Shown: in pieces, positions 7,219 through 13,194 of the stretch | Layout: each line of letters opens with the position of its first letter | Numbering within the stretch: position 1 is the first letter of the stretch | NCBI GenBank assembly: GCA_018812395.1 | Contig: JAHJDS010000164.1 | Location: 1 to 13,194, forward strand | Length of the DNA stretch: 13,194 nt | Reading direction: 5' to 3' | DNA from: Pseudomonadota bacterium | GTDB lineage: Bacteria > Desulfobacterota > Desulfarculia > Desulfarculales > JAHJDS01 | Notes under the pieces: generated by a model | The model's database searches: none | The model's input: the letters and a program-made list of their open reading frames with translations, nothing else | What the model was told of the DNA's origin: nothing | Made by a program: the position numbers and the translations under genes

Positions 7219-9095
7219 GGCCGGGCCGTTGGTGTGGAGTCCGAGGTTGATTCGGCCGGCGCCGGCCGAAGGCGGCTGAACGACCAGATGTTGCCGATGC
7301 CCCCCAGCATCTTGACCCAGCCGGTGAACCGGTCTTTCCGGACGCCCTCGACCAGGGTCGGGTTGTAGAGCGGAAAATAGGGGATATCCCGGGTCAGCAT
7401 CCGCTGCAGGCGGAACACCAGCCCGCGCAGTTCATCCTCGTCCACCGTGCGCCGGGCCCGCTCGGCCAGTTGGTCGTAGCGCCGATTGCGGTAGCCGCTC
7501 ATGTTCCAGTCGCCGCGCCGGTCGTGGCCCGAGTGGTAGAAGTTCCAGAGGTAACTCGGGTAGGGGCGCAGGTTGCCGTAGCCGAAGATGAAACAGTCGA
7601 AGTCGTGGCGGTGCTTGACCCGGTGGATCAGGGCGCCGAAGCCCATGGGCCGGGCCACCACCGGGATGCCCAACAGCCGGAGCCACTCCTGGATCATGAT
7701 GCCGGCCATCGCCCGCCCGGGGTCGTAGTCGGCCGGCGGGGTGAGGATGGTGAACTCCCGGATCGGCCGTCCGTTGGGGGCCTTGAGGCCGTATCCCCTG
7801 ACGATCCGGCCCGAGCTGACCGCCGGCGGCCGGTCCCAGGTGTAGCCGGCCTGGGTGAGGATGCCGGCCGCGGCCCGGACCCGCTCCCCCAGATTCAGGC
7901 CCTCGCCGCAGGGCGTCAGCCCCGGGCAGTAGAAGTCCGACCCGGCCGGCACGAACGACATCAACGGCGTGGCCGCCTTCTGCAGGATGCGATCGATGAT
8001 GAACTGCCGGTCGATCATCGTCGCCACCGCCCGCCGGAAGTTCACGTCGTCAAACGGCTTGCGCCGCAGGTTGAAGCCGAAGAAGTAGAACCCGCTCTTC
8101 TGGTTGGCAAAAAGCTTGACGTCGTCCTCGCCCTGCAACTGCCGCAGATACCCGGGCAGGATGGTGTTCCAGTAGAAGTCGATGGCCCCCTTGCGCAGGC
8201 CCAGAACGGCCGCGTCCGAGGTGCCGTAGATTTTGATGATGATTCCGGGGATGTGGGGCCCCAGCCGCAGACCGGCCACGACCTTTCCCCGGCCGAAGAA
8301 GCGCGGGTTTCTGGTCAAAAAGAGATACACGCCGTGCCGCCATCGCTTCAGGACGAAAGGTCCGGAACCAATGGGGCGACTCAGCTTGTACCGGATGAGC
8401 TTGATCAGCGGACTTCGCGACCGGGCCGCCTGGGCGGCGATCACGGTCCACTGCTTTTTCTGGACGATGGGCGTCGTCACCGTCCGCCGGGTGAAGGCCG
8501 GTTCGGGCCGCACGAGCACGAACCTCACCCGTCGCGGTCCCAGCTTCTCCATCCGGGTCACGAACTCCCAGCGGGAGTAATACATCGGTATCCGGAAGCG
8601 GCGGATCAGTTCCCCCGTGAAAATGACGTCATCGGCCGTGAGCGCCGAGCCGTCCGACCACTGGACCCGGCGCAGGACCACGGTGTAGGTCACCGCCCCG
8701 GCCCGGTGAGTGGGCAGAGACAGCATCCGCCAGGGCGCGTGCCGACGCCGGCCCCAAAGGCCGAGGTAATAGCGGACCGTGGCCGCGTCATATTCCGGAA
8801 TGGGTTTGGCCGCCGCCAGCCACGGGATCAGCCTCATCCGGGGATCGCGAATAAACAGGGGTTGGTAGATCAGACCCAGCACCCGCAGCGACCAGGCGTC
8901 GCTGGCCAGCCAGGGATTGAGGGTCTTGGGCTCTTCCAAGACGCCGATCCGCAGATACGGGTCGTCCCAGTCGCCGGTGGCGTCGAGCTGAATGACGCCC
9001 AGGGTGACGACCAGCGCCACCAGGCCCGCCACGGCGATCGCCAGCCCCCGCTTGACGATTCGCGGACCGGGTTTGCCCCGATAAACCCTGGCCAT
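7215..9095 (-). CDS. Extracytoplasmic solute-binding protein, family 5 (OppA/DppA-like), membrane-anchored
   Basis: This 626-residue protein should capture the solute outside the cytoplasmic membrane and deliver it to the OppB/OppC-like channel. Family signatures visible are GVLEEPKTLNPWLASDAW (51-68), LIYQPLFIRDPRMRLIPWLA (75-94), VQWSDGSALTADDVIFT (144-160), IGSGPFVLKRW and NFRRAVATMIDR, with the usual C-terminal RYDQLAERARRT region. I chose the ATG at 9095 because GGGGAGGG lies just upstream and MARVYRGKPGPRIVKRG gives a basic N-terminus before a hydrophobic helix at about 17-36. An ATG at 9131 would add 12 residues. There is no lipobox cysteine after the helix, so it looks like an uncleaved signal anchor or a plain Sec signal, not a lipoprotein. 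It is longer than the usual 500-560 residues, partly through an Arg-rich insert around 110-133. The substrate is unknown. Confidence 0.9.
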   Translation of the reverse strand: MARVYRGKPGPRIVKRGLAIAVAGLVALVVTLGVIQLDATGDWDDPYLRIGVLEEPKTLNPWLASDAWSLRVLGLIYQPLFIRDPRMRLIPWLAAAKPIPEYDAATVRYYLGLWGRRRHAPWRMLSLPTHRAGAVTYTVVLRRVQWSDGSALTADDVIFTGELIRRFRIPMYYSRWEFVTRMEKLGPRRVRFVLVRPEPAFTRRTVTTPIVQKKQWTVIAAQAARSRSPLIKLIRYKLSRPIGSGPFVLKRWRHGVYLFLTRNPRFFGRGKVVAGLRLGPHIPGIIIKIYGTSDAAVLGLRKGAIDFYWNTILPGYLRQLQGEDDVKLFANQKSGFYFFGFNLRRKPFDDVNFRRAVATMIDRQFIIDRILQKAATPLMSFVPAGSDFYCPGLTPCGEGLNLGERVRAAAGILTQAGYTWDRPPAVSSGRIVRGYGLKAPNGRPIREFTILTPPADYDPGRAMAGIMIQEWLRLLGIPVVARPMGFGALIHRVKHRHDFDCFIFGYGNLRPYPSYLWNFYHSGHDRRGDWNMSGYRNRRYDQLAERARRTVDEDELRGLVFRLQRMLTRDIPYFPLYNPTLVEGVRKDRFTGWVKMLGGIGNIWSFSRLRPAPAESTSDSTPTARP

Positions 9096-9122
9096 GGCCC
9101 TCCCCGTCCAGTGGGCGGCCGC

Positions 9123-9142
9123 CGGCCCCACATCCGGGGCCG
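9123..9142. repeat. GC-rich hairpin in the 5' leader of the binding-protein gene
   Basis: CGGCCCC at 9123-9129 and GGGGCCG at 9136-9142 form a 7-bp all-GC stem with a 6-nt loop. On the minus strand it falls between the likely promoter (9177-9205) and the start codon at 9095, about 28 nt before the start. It does not cover the purine-rich ribosome site at 9098-9105. It could stabilise the leader mRNA, or be chance in GC-rich DNA. Confidence 0.3.
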
Positions 9143-9176
9143 ACGGCGCTCATCCGCCGTTCAACTTACACCAAAT

Positions 9177-9205
9177 AACATACCAGATGTCAGAAAAATG
9201 GCCAA
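9177..9205 (-). promoter_or_regulatory. Candidate sigma70-type promoter of the ABC importer operon
   Basis: On the minus strand TTGGCC (9205-9200) and TATGTT (9182-9177) are separated by exactly 17 bp, each matching 4 of 6 consensus bases. They lie in the most AT-rich stretch of the window (about 9160-9250), about 80 bp upstream of the binding-protein start. An inverted repeat, CCAATC at 9202-9207 and GATTGG at 9222-9227, overlaps the -35 and could be an operator. The match is moderate. Position and base composition support it as much as the motifs do. Confidence 0.4.
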
Positions 9206-9300
9206 TCACCCCGTCCGGCACGATTGGAAACGCCATACATCCAACAAGTCGAGGTTTGTCATTTTGAACTCGCCGGGTTCCCCGCCGAACTTGGGTCGTG

Positions 9301-9807
9301 CTATTGACCGTGGTGGTCGCTGTTTGACTGCACCCACACCCCGACCTCCTGGCCCAGGGCCTGGCTAAAGAACGTGGCCCGCAGGTGGGTGTCGGCGCCC
9401 CGGGCCAGGGCCTGGGCCGCCGCGTTGTCACTGGCGATGACCACGTAAATGGGGCGGCCGGCGGCCCGCGTGGTCAATTCCCGGATGAGGGTCGCCCCCA
9501 CCGCCAGGCCCCGGTACGCGGGCCGGACCGAGGTGTAGCCCCGTTCCAGGTAGCCCGTCAAATCCAGGCCGGTCTTGTCCTCGACCGCGCGGACGTACTC
9601 GGCCCGGGGACGTTTGAGGGTGACGGTGCCCACCACCCGGCCGCCGCTGTGAGCGTAACCGATCAGAAAGGCCCGCTCCAGGTTCTCACGCACCCGCTCG
9701 GGCCGCATCGAACCCACCTCCCGGATCAGGGCGCAGACCTCGTCCATGAGTTCCGGCCCGAGTTCATCGGGTCGGCGGTAGTGATAATCAATCGTCGGCG
9801 TCAACAA
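9301..9807 (-). CDS. GNAT-family N-acetyltransferase
   Basis: This small protein of about 168 residues fits the GNAT fold, which transfers an acyl group from acyl-CoA to an amine. It has an N-terminal strand and helix (DYHYRRPDELGPELMDEVCALI region), a central strand GGRVVGTVTLKRP, then LERGYTSVRPAYRGLAVGATLI. The last segment is the acetyl-CoA pyrophosphate-binding region, here RGLAVG where the canonical motif is (Q/R)xxGx(G/A). It ends with VVIASDNAAAQALA and GVWVQ. The start is uncertain. Two adjacent TTG codons (9807 and 9804) are the only candidates that keep the first strand without a long unconserved extension. The frame stays open to a TTG at 9978, but that stretch is Arg/Pro-rich and contains the opposite-strand promoter. 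The ATG at 9747 would remove the first strand. It lies upstream of the importer, 205 bp away and in the same direction, with a separate promoter between. The substrate is unknown. Confidence 0.75.
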   Translation of the reverse strand: MLTPTIDYHYRRPDELGPELMDEVCALIREVGSMRPERVRENLERAFLIGYAHSGGRVVGTVTLKRPRAEYVRAVEDKTGLDLTGYLERGYTSVRPAYRGLAVGATLIRELTTRAAGRPIYVVIASDNAAAQALARGADTHLRATFFSQALGQEVGVWVQSNSDHHGQ

Positions 9808-9891
9808 CGGCCCCGAAGCTCGGACTCCAAAAACGTCGTTCGCGGTTCGCCGTGGCCCGGGGCGACGGCGGTTTGGCGAACGGCCCCCGGG

Positions 9892-9920
9892 TTGACATCC
9901 CCTGATCCGGCCCTTAGGGT
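9892..9920 (+). promoter_or_regulatory. Candidate sigma70-type promoter of the asparagine-synthetase-like gene
   Basis: A perfect -35 hexamer TTGACA (9892-9897) is followed after 17 bp by TAGGGT (9915-9920), a poor -10 (3 of 6) with the key first, second and last bases kept. Transcription would start near 9927, leaving a leader of about 65 nt before the TTG start at 9993. The -10 lies at the centre of a nested inverted repeat (9900-9929), so a bound repressor would block it. Confidence 0.5.
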
Positions 9921-9929
9921 TAATCAGGG
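9900..9929. repeat. Nested inverted repeat (candidate operator) over the -10 region
   Basis: CCCTGAT at 9900-9906 is mirrored by ATCAGGG at 9923-9929. Inside, CCC-TTA-GGG at 9911-9919 is centred within half a base of the same axis. The whole dyad covers 30 bp and contains the -10 of the plus-strand promoter, a standard place for a repressor site. It lies between the divergently read GNAT and asparagine-synthetase-like genes, so it could control both. A hairpin role is also possible. No regulator gene is visible nearby to pair with it. Confidence 0.4.
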
Positions 9930-9992
9930 AAACAGCGTCCTGATGGTTCTTCTTAATCCGAAACGGCTTTCGAGGCAAGGGCGGCGAAAGAT

Positions 9993-11519
9993 TTGTCGGC
10001 CTTCAACCTGAAATTCTTACCCAATCCGGACCTGCCCCGGCTGGCCTGGTTGGCCGAGGCGGACCCGGCCTCGAGGGAGGTCTCGATCATCCACGGCCCG
10101 GCCGTGGAGACGGGCGACGACTGGCTGGTCGAGGGCGTCTGGGACGGTGACTTCGCGGCCGGAAAATTCCACCGAAGCGAGGCCTTTTTCGGCTCGGGCG
10201 TCCGCCTCGAGGGGGACGAGGTCCATTTCCCGGCCTCGACCGGCTCGGTGGACCGGATCCTCTACTGCCGGACCGACGGCCGGGTCCTGGTGTCCAACAG
10301 CCTGGTGCTCCTCCTGGCCAAGACCGGCGCCCGGCTGGACGACCACCACGACTACTGGCGCGAGTGCCTGAGCGTGTTCAAGGGCGTGGACCGCTTTGAC
10401 AGCCGCTTCCAGGTCGTCCATCCGACCATCGACCACTTCCACCAGGTCTTCTACGAGAACCTGGTCGTCACCGCGGGCGGCCTTTGGTTCCAGTCCCGAA
10501 CAGAGGTCCGCGACATCGATTCCTACGGGACCTACCTGCGCCTGATGAGAGAGGCCCTGGGGCGCATCAAGGACAACCTCGGGGACCCCGGCCGCCGGTT
10601 CCCCATGGCCGCCTTCACCACCGTCAGCGAGGGCTACGACTCGACGGCCGTCTCGGCCCTGGTCAAGGACATCGGCGTCACCGGGTGCTTTGCCGGCGAG
10701 CGCCTCGACCGTCCCCTCGAGCGACTCATCGGCCCCAAGTGGCGCGAGCGGAGCGGGCCGGTCGTCGAGGCCCTCGGTCTGGAACCGATCGTCCACAAGG
10801 CCAGGCGGAAGGAAATCAGCGAGGACGAGCTGTATTTTCTGGCCACCAACTACCCCAAGCGCCACTCGGGCCACTGGTCCGAGATCGGACACCATCCGCT
10901 GACCAGCCATATCCAGGAGAACTGCCGGGTGGCGGCCGTGTTCACCGGATACCACGGCGATTTGCTGTGGACCCCGGGCACCCACCCCAAGTACATCCAC
11001 CAGAAAATCAGGCGGCAGTGCCTTTCGGGACTGAACCTGGCCGAGATCAGGCTCAAGGCCGGCTTCATCCACGTGGCCGTGCCCTTTGTCTTTGCCAACA
11101 ACATCGCCCAGATCCAGGAGGTGACCCTGTCCGAGGAAATGGCCCCCTGGCGCCTGGGCGGTGGCTACGACCGGCCCATTCCCCGCCGCATCGCCGAGGA
11201 GGCCGGCGTCGAGCGCGGCACCTTCGCCCTGGAGAAGAAATTCCTGTCCGACCGCTACCTCTGGCCGGTCAACCGCAGTTTGCGCCGGGAGTTTTTGAGG
11301 TACCTCAAGGAGGAACCCCGCATCTCCCGCCTCCGGCTCTGGCTGGAACACGCCATGCACTTGCGGCCCATCCAGTGGCTCCTCAAAAAGCTGGGCGTGA
11401 CCATGCCCCGCCGGGACTACTATTTTTTTGGGCCGGAAACCGACTTTTTTTACCTGATGAACCACTGGGCCACCCACAAGCTGGCCGACCAGACCGCGGC
11501 CTTGCTGGATCGCCGCTGA
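9993..11519 (+). CDS. Asparagine-synthetase-like (PP-loop) protein with degenerate glutaminase-like N-terminus
   Basis: This 508-residue protein resembles asparagine synthetase B-type enzymes, which activate a carboxylate with ATP at a PP-loop and amidate it. The C-terminal half shows TTVSEGYDSTAV (209-220) where the PP-loop SGGxDS is expected, and TGYHGDLLW (318-326) where synthetases have a GxGGDELFGG-like segment. It then has a conserved-looking tail, GGGYDRPIPRRIAEEAGV (389-406). The N-terminal half (SEAFFGSGVRLEGDEVHF and RVLVSNSLVLLLA) has the strand pattern of the Ntn glutaminase domain. It lacks the cysteine that must follow the start Met in glutamine-using enzymes (here Met-Ser-Ala). 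It may therefore use free ammonia or another amine, or be an amide or peptide-bond-forming enzyme of a secondary pathway. The start is TTG at 9993, the only start codon after the stop at 9954-9956, with a weak AAGGGCGG upstream. It appears to be transcribed alone. Confidence 0.75.
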   Translation: MSAFNLKFLPNPDLPRLAWLAEADPASREVSIIHGPAVETGDDWLVEGVWDGDFAAGKFHRSEAFFGSGVRLEGDEVHFPASTGSVDRILYCRTDGRVLVSNSLVLLLAKTGARLDDHHDYWRECLSVFKGVDRFDSRFQVVHPTIDHFHQVFYENLVVTAGGLWFQSRTEVRDIDSYGTYLRLMREALGRIKDNLGDPGRRFPMAAFTTVSEGYDSTAVSALVKDIGVTGCFAGERLDRPLERLIGPKWRERSGPVVEALGLEPIVHKARRKEISEDELYFLATNYPKRHSGHWSEIGHHPLTSHIQENCRVAAVFTGYHGDLLWTPGTHPKYIHQKIRRQCLSGLNLAEIRLKAGFIHVAVPFVFANNIAQIQEVTLSEEMAPWRLGGGYDRPIPRRIAEEAGVERGTFALEKKFLSDRYLWPVNRSLRREFLRYLKEEPRISRLRLWLEHAMHLRPIQWLLKKLGVTMPRRDYYFFGPETDFFYLMNHWATHKLADQTAALLDRR

Positions 11520-11677
11520 TTTATCCAAAGACGTCACCCCGGGGACGAATCGAGCGACTTTTTCATATAAAGGCCGCCGCGACCGGCCCGTCTCGTTTCA
11601 AGATGTGATATCCTGGCCGTGGTAACCATTGGCCGTGTCCCTTTTGGCTCGCCCACTCGATCACGGAGCCGCGACCC
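11520..11677 (+). other. Intergenic region with weak promoter-like elements upstream of the cyclase gene
   Basis: This 158-bp gap contains an AT-rich patch with TATAAA at 11566-11571, but no acceptable -35 at 16-18 bp upstream. A short imperfect GC palindrome (11531-11546) is followed by TTTTT only after about 11 nt, too far for a convincing intrinsic terminator of the preceding gene. GGAG at 11665-11668, 9 nt before the ATG at 11678, is a good ribosome site and supports the cyclase start. Confidence 0.3.
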
Positions 11678-13194
11678 ATGCCCGACCCCGACACCGACCG
11701 CCGCCTGGCCGCGATCATGTCGGCCGACGTCCGAGGCTACAGCCTCCTGATGGCCGACGACGAAGCGGCCACCGTCAAGACCCTCAACGAGCACCGGCGT
11801 CTGATCGCCGAACTGGTCGCCGGCCGCGGCGGCCGGGTGGTGGACAGCCCCGGGGACAACCTCCTGGCCGCCTTCCACAGCGCGGTGAGCGCGGTGGTCT
11901 GCGCCGTGGAAATCCAGGCCGAACTGGCCGTCCGCAACGCCGACCTGCCTGAAGACCGCCGGATGCTCTGGCGGATCGGGCTCAACCTGGGCGACGTCAT
12001 CGCCGAGGGCGACCGAATCTACGGCGAGGGGGTGAACATCGCCGCCCGGATCGAGGGCCTGGCCGAACCGGGCGGGGTCTGTTTGTCCCAGACGATCTAC
12101 GATCAGGTCAAGGGCAAACTCGACCTGGACTTCAAACATCTGGGCGAGCGCCGGGTCAAGAACGTCGATCACCCCATACGAGTTTACCGAGTCCGCCCCG
12201 GCCGGGAAGACGAGACGGCCGCCAGGACCGGGCCGGGTCGAAGACGTCAGCCCCAGCGTGGTCGCGTGCGCCGGGCCGTCTTATTGACCATCGTCGCCAT
12301 GATATTGCTCGCGGGAATCGGGCGAGTCGTCAGCCTGGTGGTCAAGCGGATAGCGGACGGCGGGGTCAGACCCAGGCCGGTTATCGCGGTGTTACCCTTC
12401 AGTAATTTGAGCAAGGACCGCTCCCAGGAGTACCTGGCCGACGGGCTGACCGAGAACATCATCACCGCCCTGTCCAAGATCGCCTCGATGCAGGTCATCG
12501 CCCGCAACTCGACCTTTGTCTACAAGGGTAAGAAGGGGGTCGACGTCAAAAAAGTCGGCCGCCGGTTGGGGGCGACCCACGTCCTGGAAGGCAGCGTGAT
12601 CAAGGCCGGGAAACGCATCCGGGTCACGGCCCAGTTGATCAACGCCAAGACCGGTCGGCATCTGTGGGCCGAAAAATACGACCGGCCCCTCAAGGACGTC
12701 CTGGCCCTGCAGGACGAAATCACCCTCAAGATCGCCAGCGCCCTGATGGTCAAGCTGACCAGCGGCAAACAATCCCGCAGCAGCACCAAGAACCTCGAAG
12801 CCTGGAGCTTTTTCGTCCGGGGTCTGGGCCATTTCAACAAGTTCAGCGCCGGAGAAAACGACCAGGCCCGGCGGCTGTTTCGCCGGGCGGCCGAGTTGGA
12901 CCCGAAGTACGCCCTGGCCTGGGTGATGCTGGCCTGGACCCACTGGATCGACGCCCGACAGGGCTTCACCGCCGACAAGGCCGGGGCCCTGGAAAAGGCC
13001 GAAAAATTGGCGGCCAAGGCCATGCGCCTGGACCAGAACCTGTCGGCCGCCCATGCCCTTTGGGGCGGCATCCACCTCATTCACCGCCGCTTTGATGCGG
13101 CCCTGAAGTCTTTTGAGCGGGCGGTGACGCTTCAACCCAACGACGCCACCAGCCTGGTCCTCTACGGCCGCGGCCTGATCTGCGCCGGGCGGCC
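11678..13194 (+). CDS. Class III adenylate/guanylate cyclase with membrane segment, TolB/FlgO-like domain and TPRs (3'-truncated by window edge)
   Basis: The frame is open from the ATG at 11678 to the right edge, 505 residues seen. Residues 1-170 form a class III nucleotide cyclase domain, which turns ATP or GTP into a cyclic nucleotide. The two metal-binding aspartates are D17 (in MSADVRGYSLLM) and D60 (in SPGDNLLAAF), and the transition-state pair N120 and R124 lies in GEGVNIAARIEGLAEPGG. The purine-specifying positions appear to be D56 and R113, in place of the Lys and Asp of classic adenylate cyclases. A basic linker (GRRRQPQRGRVRR) leads to one membrane helix at about 199-222. Residues 234-360 then form a TolB/FlgO-like N-terminal domain (VIAVLPFSNLSKD, YLADGLTENIITALSK, GATHVLEGSV). 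From about 375 there are TPR-like units (AWSFFVRGLGHFNK; ARRLFRRAAELDPKYALAW; ALKSFERAVTLQPND). This is a large signalling family in proteobacteria-like genomes. The signal sensed is unknown. Confidence 0.9.
   Translation, partial: MPDPDTDRRLAAIMSADVRGYSLLMADDEAATVKTLNEHRRLIAELVAGRGGRVVDSPGDNLLAAFHSAVSAVVCAVEIQAELAVRNADLPEDRRMLWRIGLNLGDVIAEGDRIYGEGVNIAARIEGLAEPGGVCLSQTIYDQVKGKLDLDFKHLGERRVKNVDHPIRVYRVRPGREDETAARTGPGRRRQPQRGRVRRAVLLTIVAMILLAGIGRVVSLVVKRIADGGVRPRPVIAVLPFSNLSKDRSQEYLADGLTENIITALSKIASMQVIARNSTFVYKGKKGVDVKKVGRRLGATHVLEGSVIKAGKRIRVTAQLINAKTGRHLWAEKYDRPLKDVLALQDEITLKIASALMVKLTSGKQSRSSTKNLEAWSFFVRGLGHFNKFSAGENDQARRLFRRAAELDPKYALAWVMLAWTHWIDARQGFTADKAGALEKAEKLAAKAMRLDQNLSAAHALWGGIHLIHRRFDAALKSFERAVTLQPNDATSLVLYGRGLICAGR

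Noticed and set aside
7470..9368. 632-residue plus-strand frame opposite the solute-binding protein
   Set aside because: It is an antisense open frame produced by GC-biased codons. Composition is His/Gln/Pro/Gly-rich with no recognisable motif, while the minus strand encodes a clear family-5 binding protein.
10017..11537. 506-residue minus-strand frame opposite the asparagine-synthetase-like gene
   Set aside because: Same GC-bias effect. It lacks motifs and is Val/Gly/Gln-rich, while the plus strand carries the PP-loop protein.
11531..11565. Possible rho-independent terminator after the asparagine-synthetase-like gene
   Set aside because: The GC stem is short, bulged and nearly loop-free, and the T-run lies about 11 nt beyond it.
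11604..11622. Possible cAMP-receptor (CRP) site near the TGTGA before the cyclase gene
   Set aside because: Only one half-site is present, with no TCACA partner at the required spacing.
12392..13135. 247-residue minus-strand frame opposite the cyclase gene
   Set aside because: Antisense shadow of the TolB/TPR region. No motif or start signal supports it.
1..13194. CRISPR arrays, tRNA/rRNA genes, transposases, phage or defence genes
   Set aside because: I looked for regularly spaced repeats, tRNA-like cloverleaf segments and recognisable mobile-element or defence-protein motifs on both strands and saw none.

Overview
The window is GC-rich (about two thirds G+C by eye, with strongly GC-biased third codon positions) bacterial DNA, and coding density is high. 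Gene content suggests a Gram-negative-type environmental bacterium. Candidates are Desulfobacterota, Myxococcota, Acidobacteriota or a related lineage, because class III cyclases fused to TPRs and NTT/HEAT/cyclic-nucleotide-binding fusions are familiar there. I cannot assign a genus from the sequence.

Layout. On the minus strand, reading right to left from about 9.8 kb to the left edge: a small GNAT acetyltransferase; a complete oligopeptide/oligosaccharide-type ABC importer (binding protein, OppB-, OppC-, OppD- and OppF-like) whose genes overlap or nearly abut; then, after a 230-bp gap, a very large membrane protein that runs off the left edge. That protein joins an ATP/ADP-translocase-like (NTT/MFS) membrane domain to a HEAT-like helical region and a C-terminal cyclic-nucleotide-binding domain. 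On the plus strand, from about 9.99 kb: an asparagine-synthetase-like protein with a non-canonical PP-loop and no N-terminal nucleophilic cysteine, then a class III nucleotide cyclase with a membrane segment, a TolB/FlgO-like domain and TPRs that runs off the right edge. The divergent intergenic region at 9.8-10.0 kb carries a good sigma70-like promoter whose -10 lies inside a nested dyad.

Function. The importer operon has its own likely promoter and tight translational coupling (ATGA, 4-nt gap, TGATG), so it is probably one transcript ending near a perfect 18-bp palindrome at the oppF stop codon. Features of OppD and OppB leave the substrate open between peptides and oligosaccharides. The left-edge protein has a cyclic-nucleotide sensor domain and the right-edge protein would make a cyclic nucleotide. 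They are separate transcription units about 8.6 kb apart, so a functional link is only a hypothesis.

I see no rRNA, tRNA, CRISPR array, insertion sequence or phage gene, and no intergenic stretch longer than about 230 bp. No clearly undescribed multi-gene system is evident. The most unusual items are the NTT-HEAT-cNBD fusion, the divergent asparagine-synthetase-like protein and the cyclase's changed purine-specifying positions.
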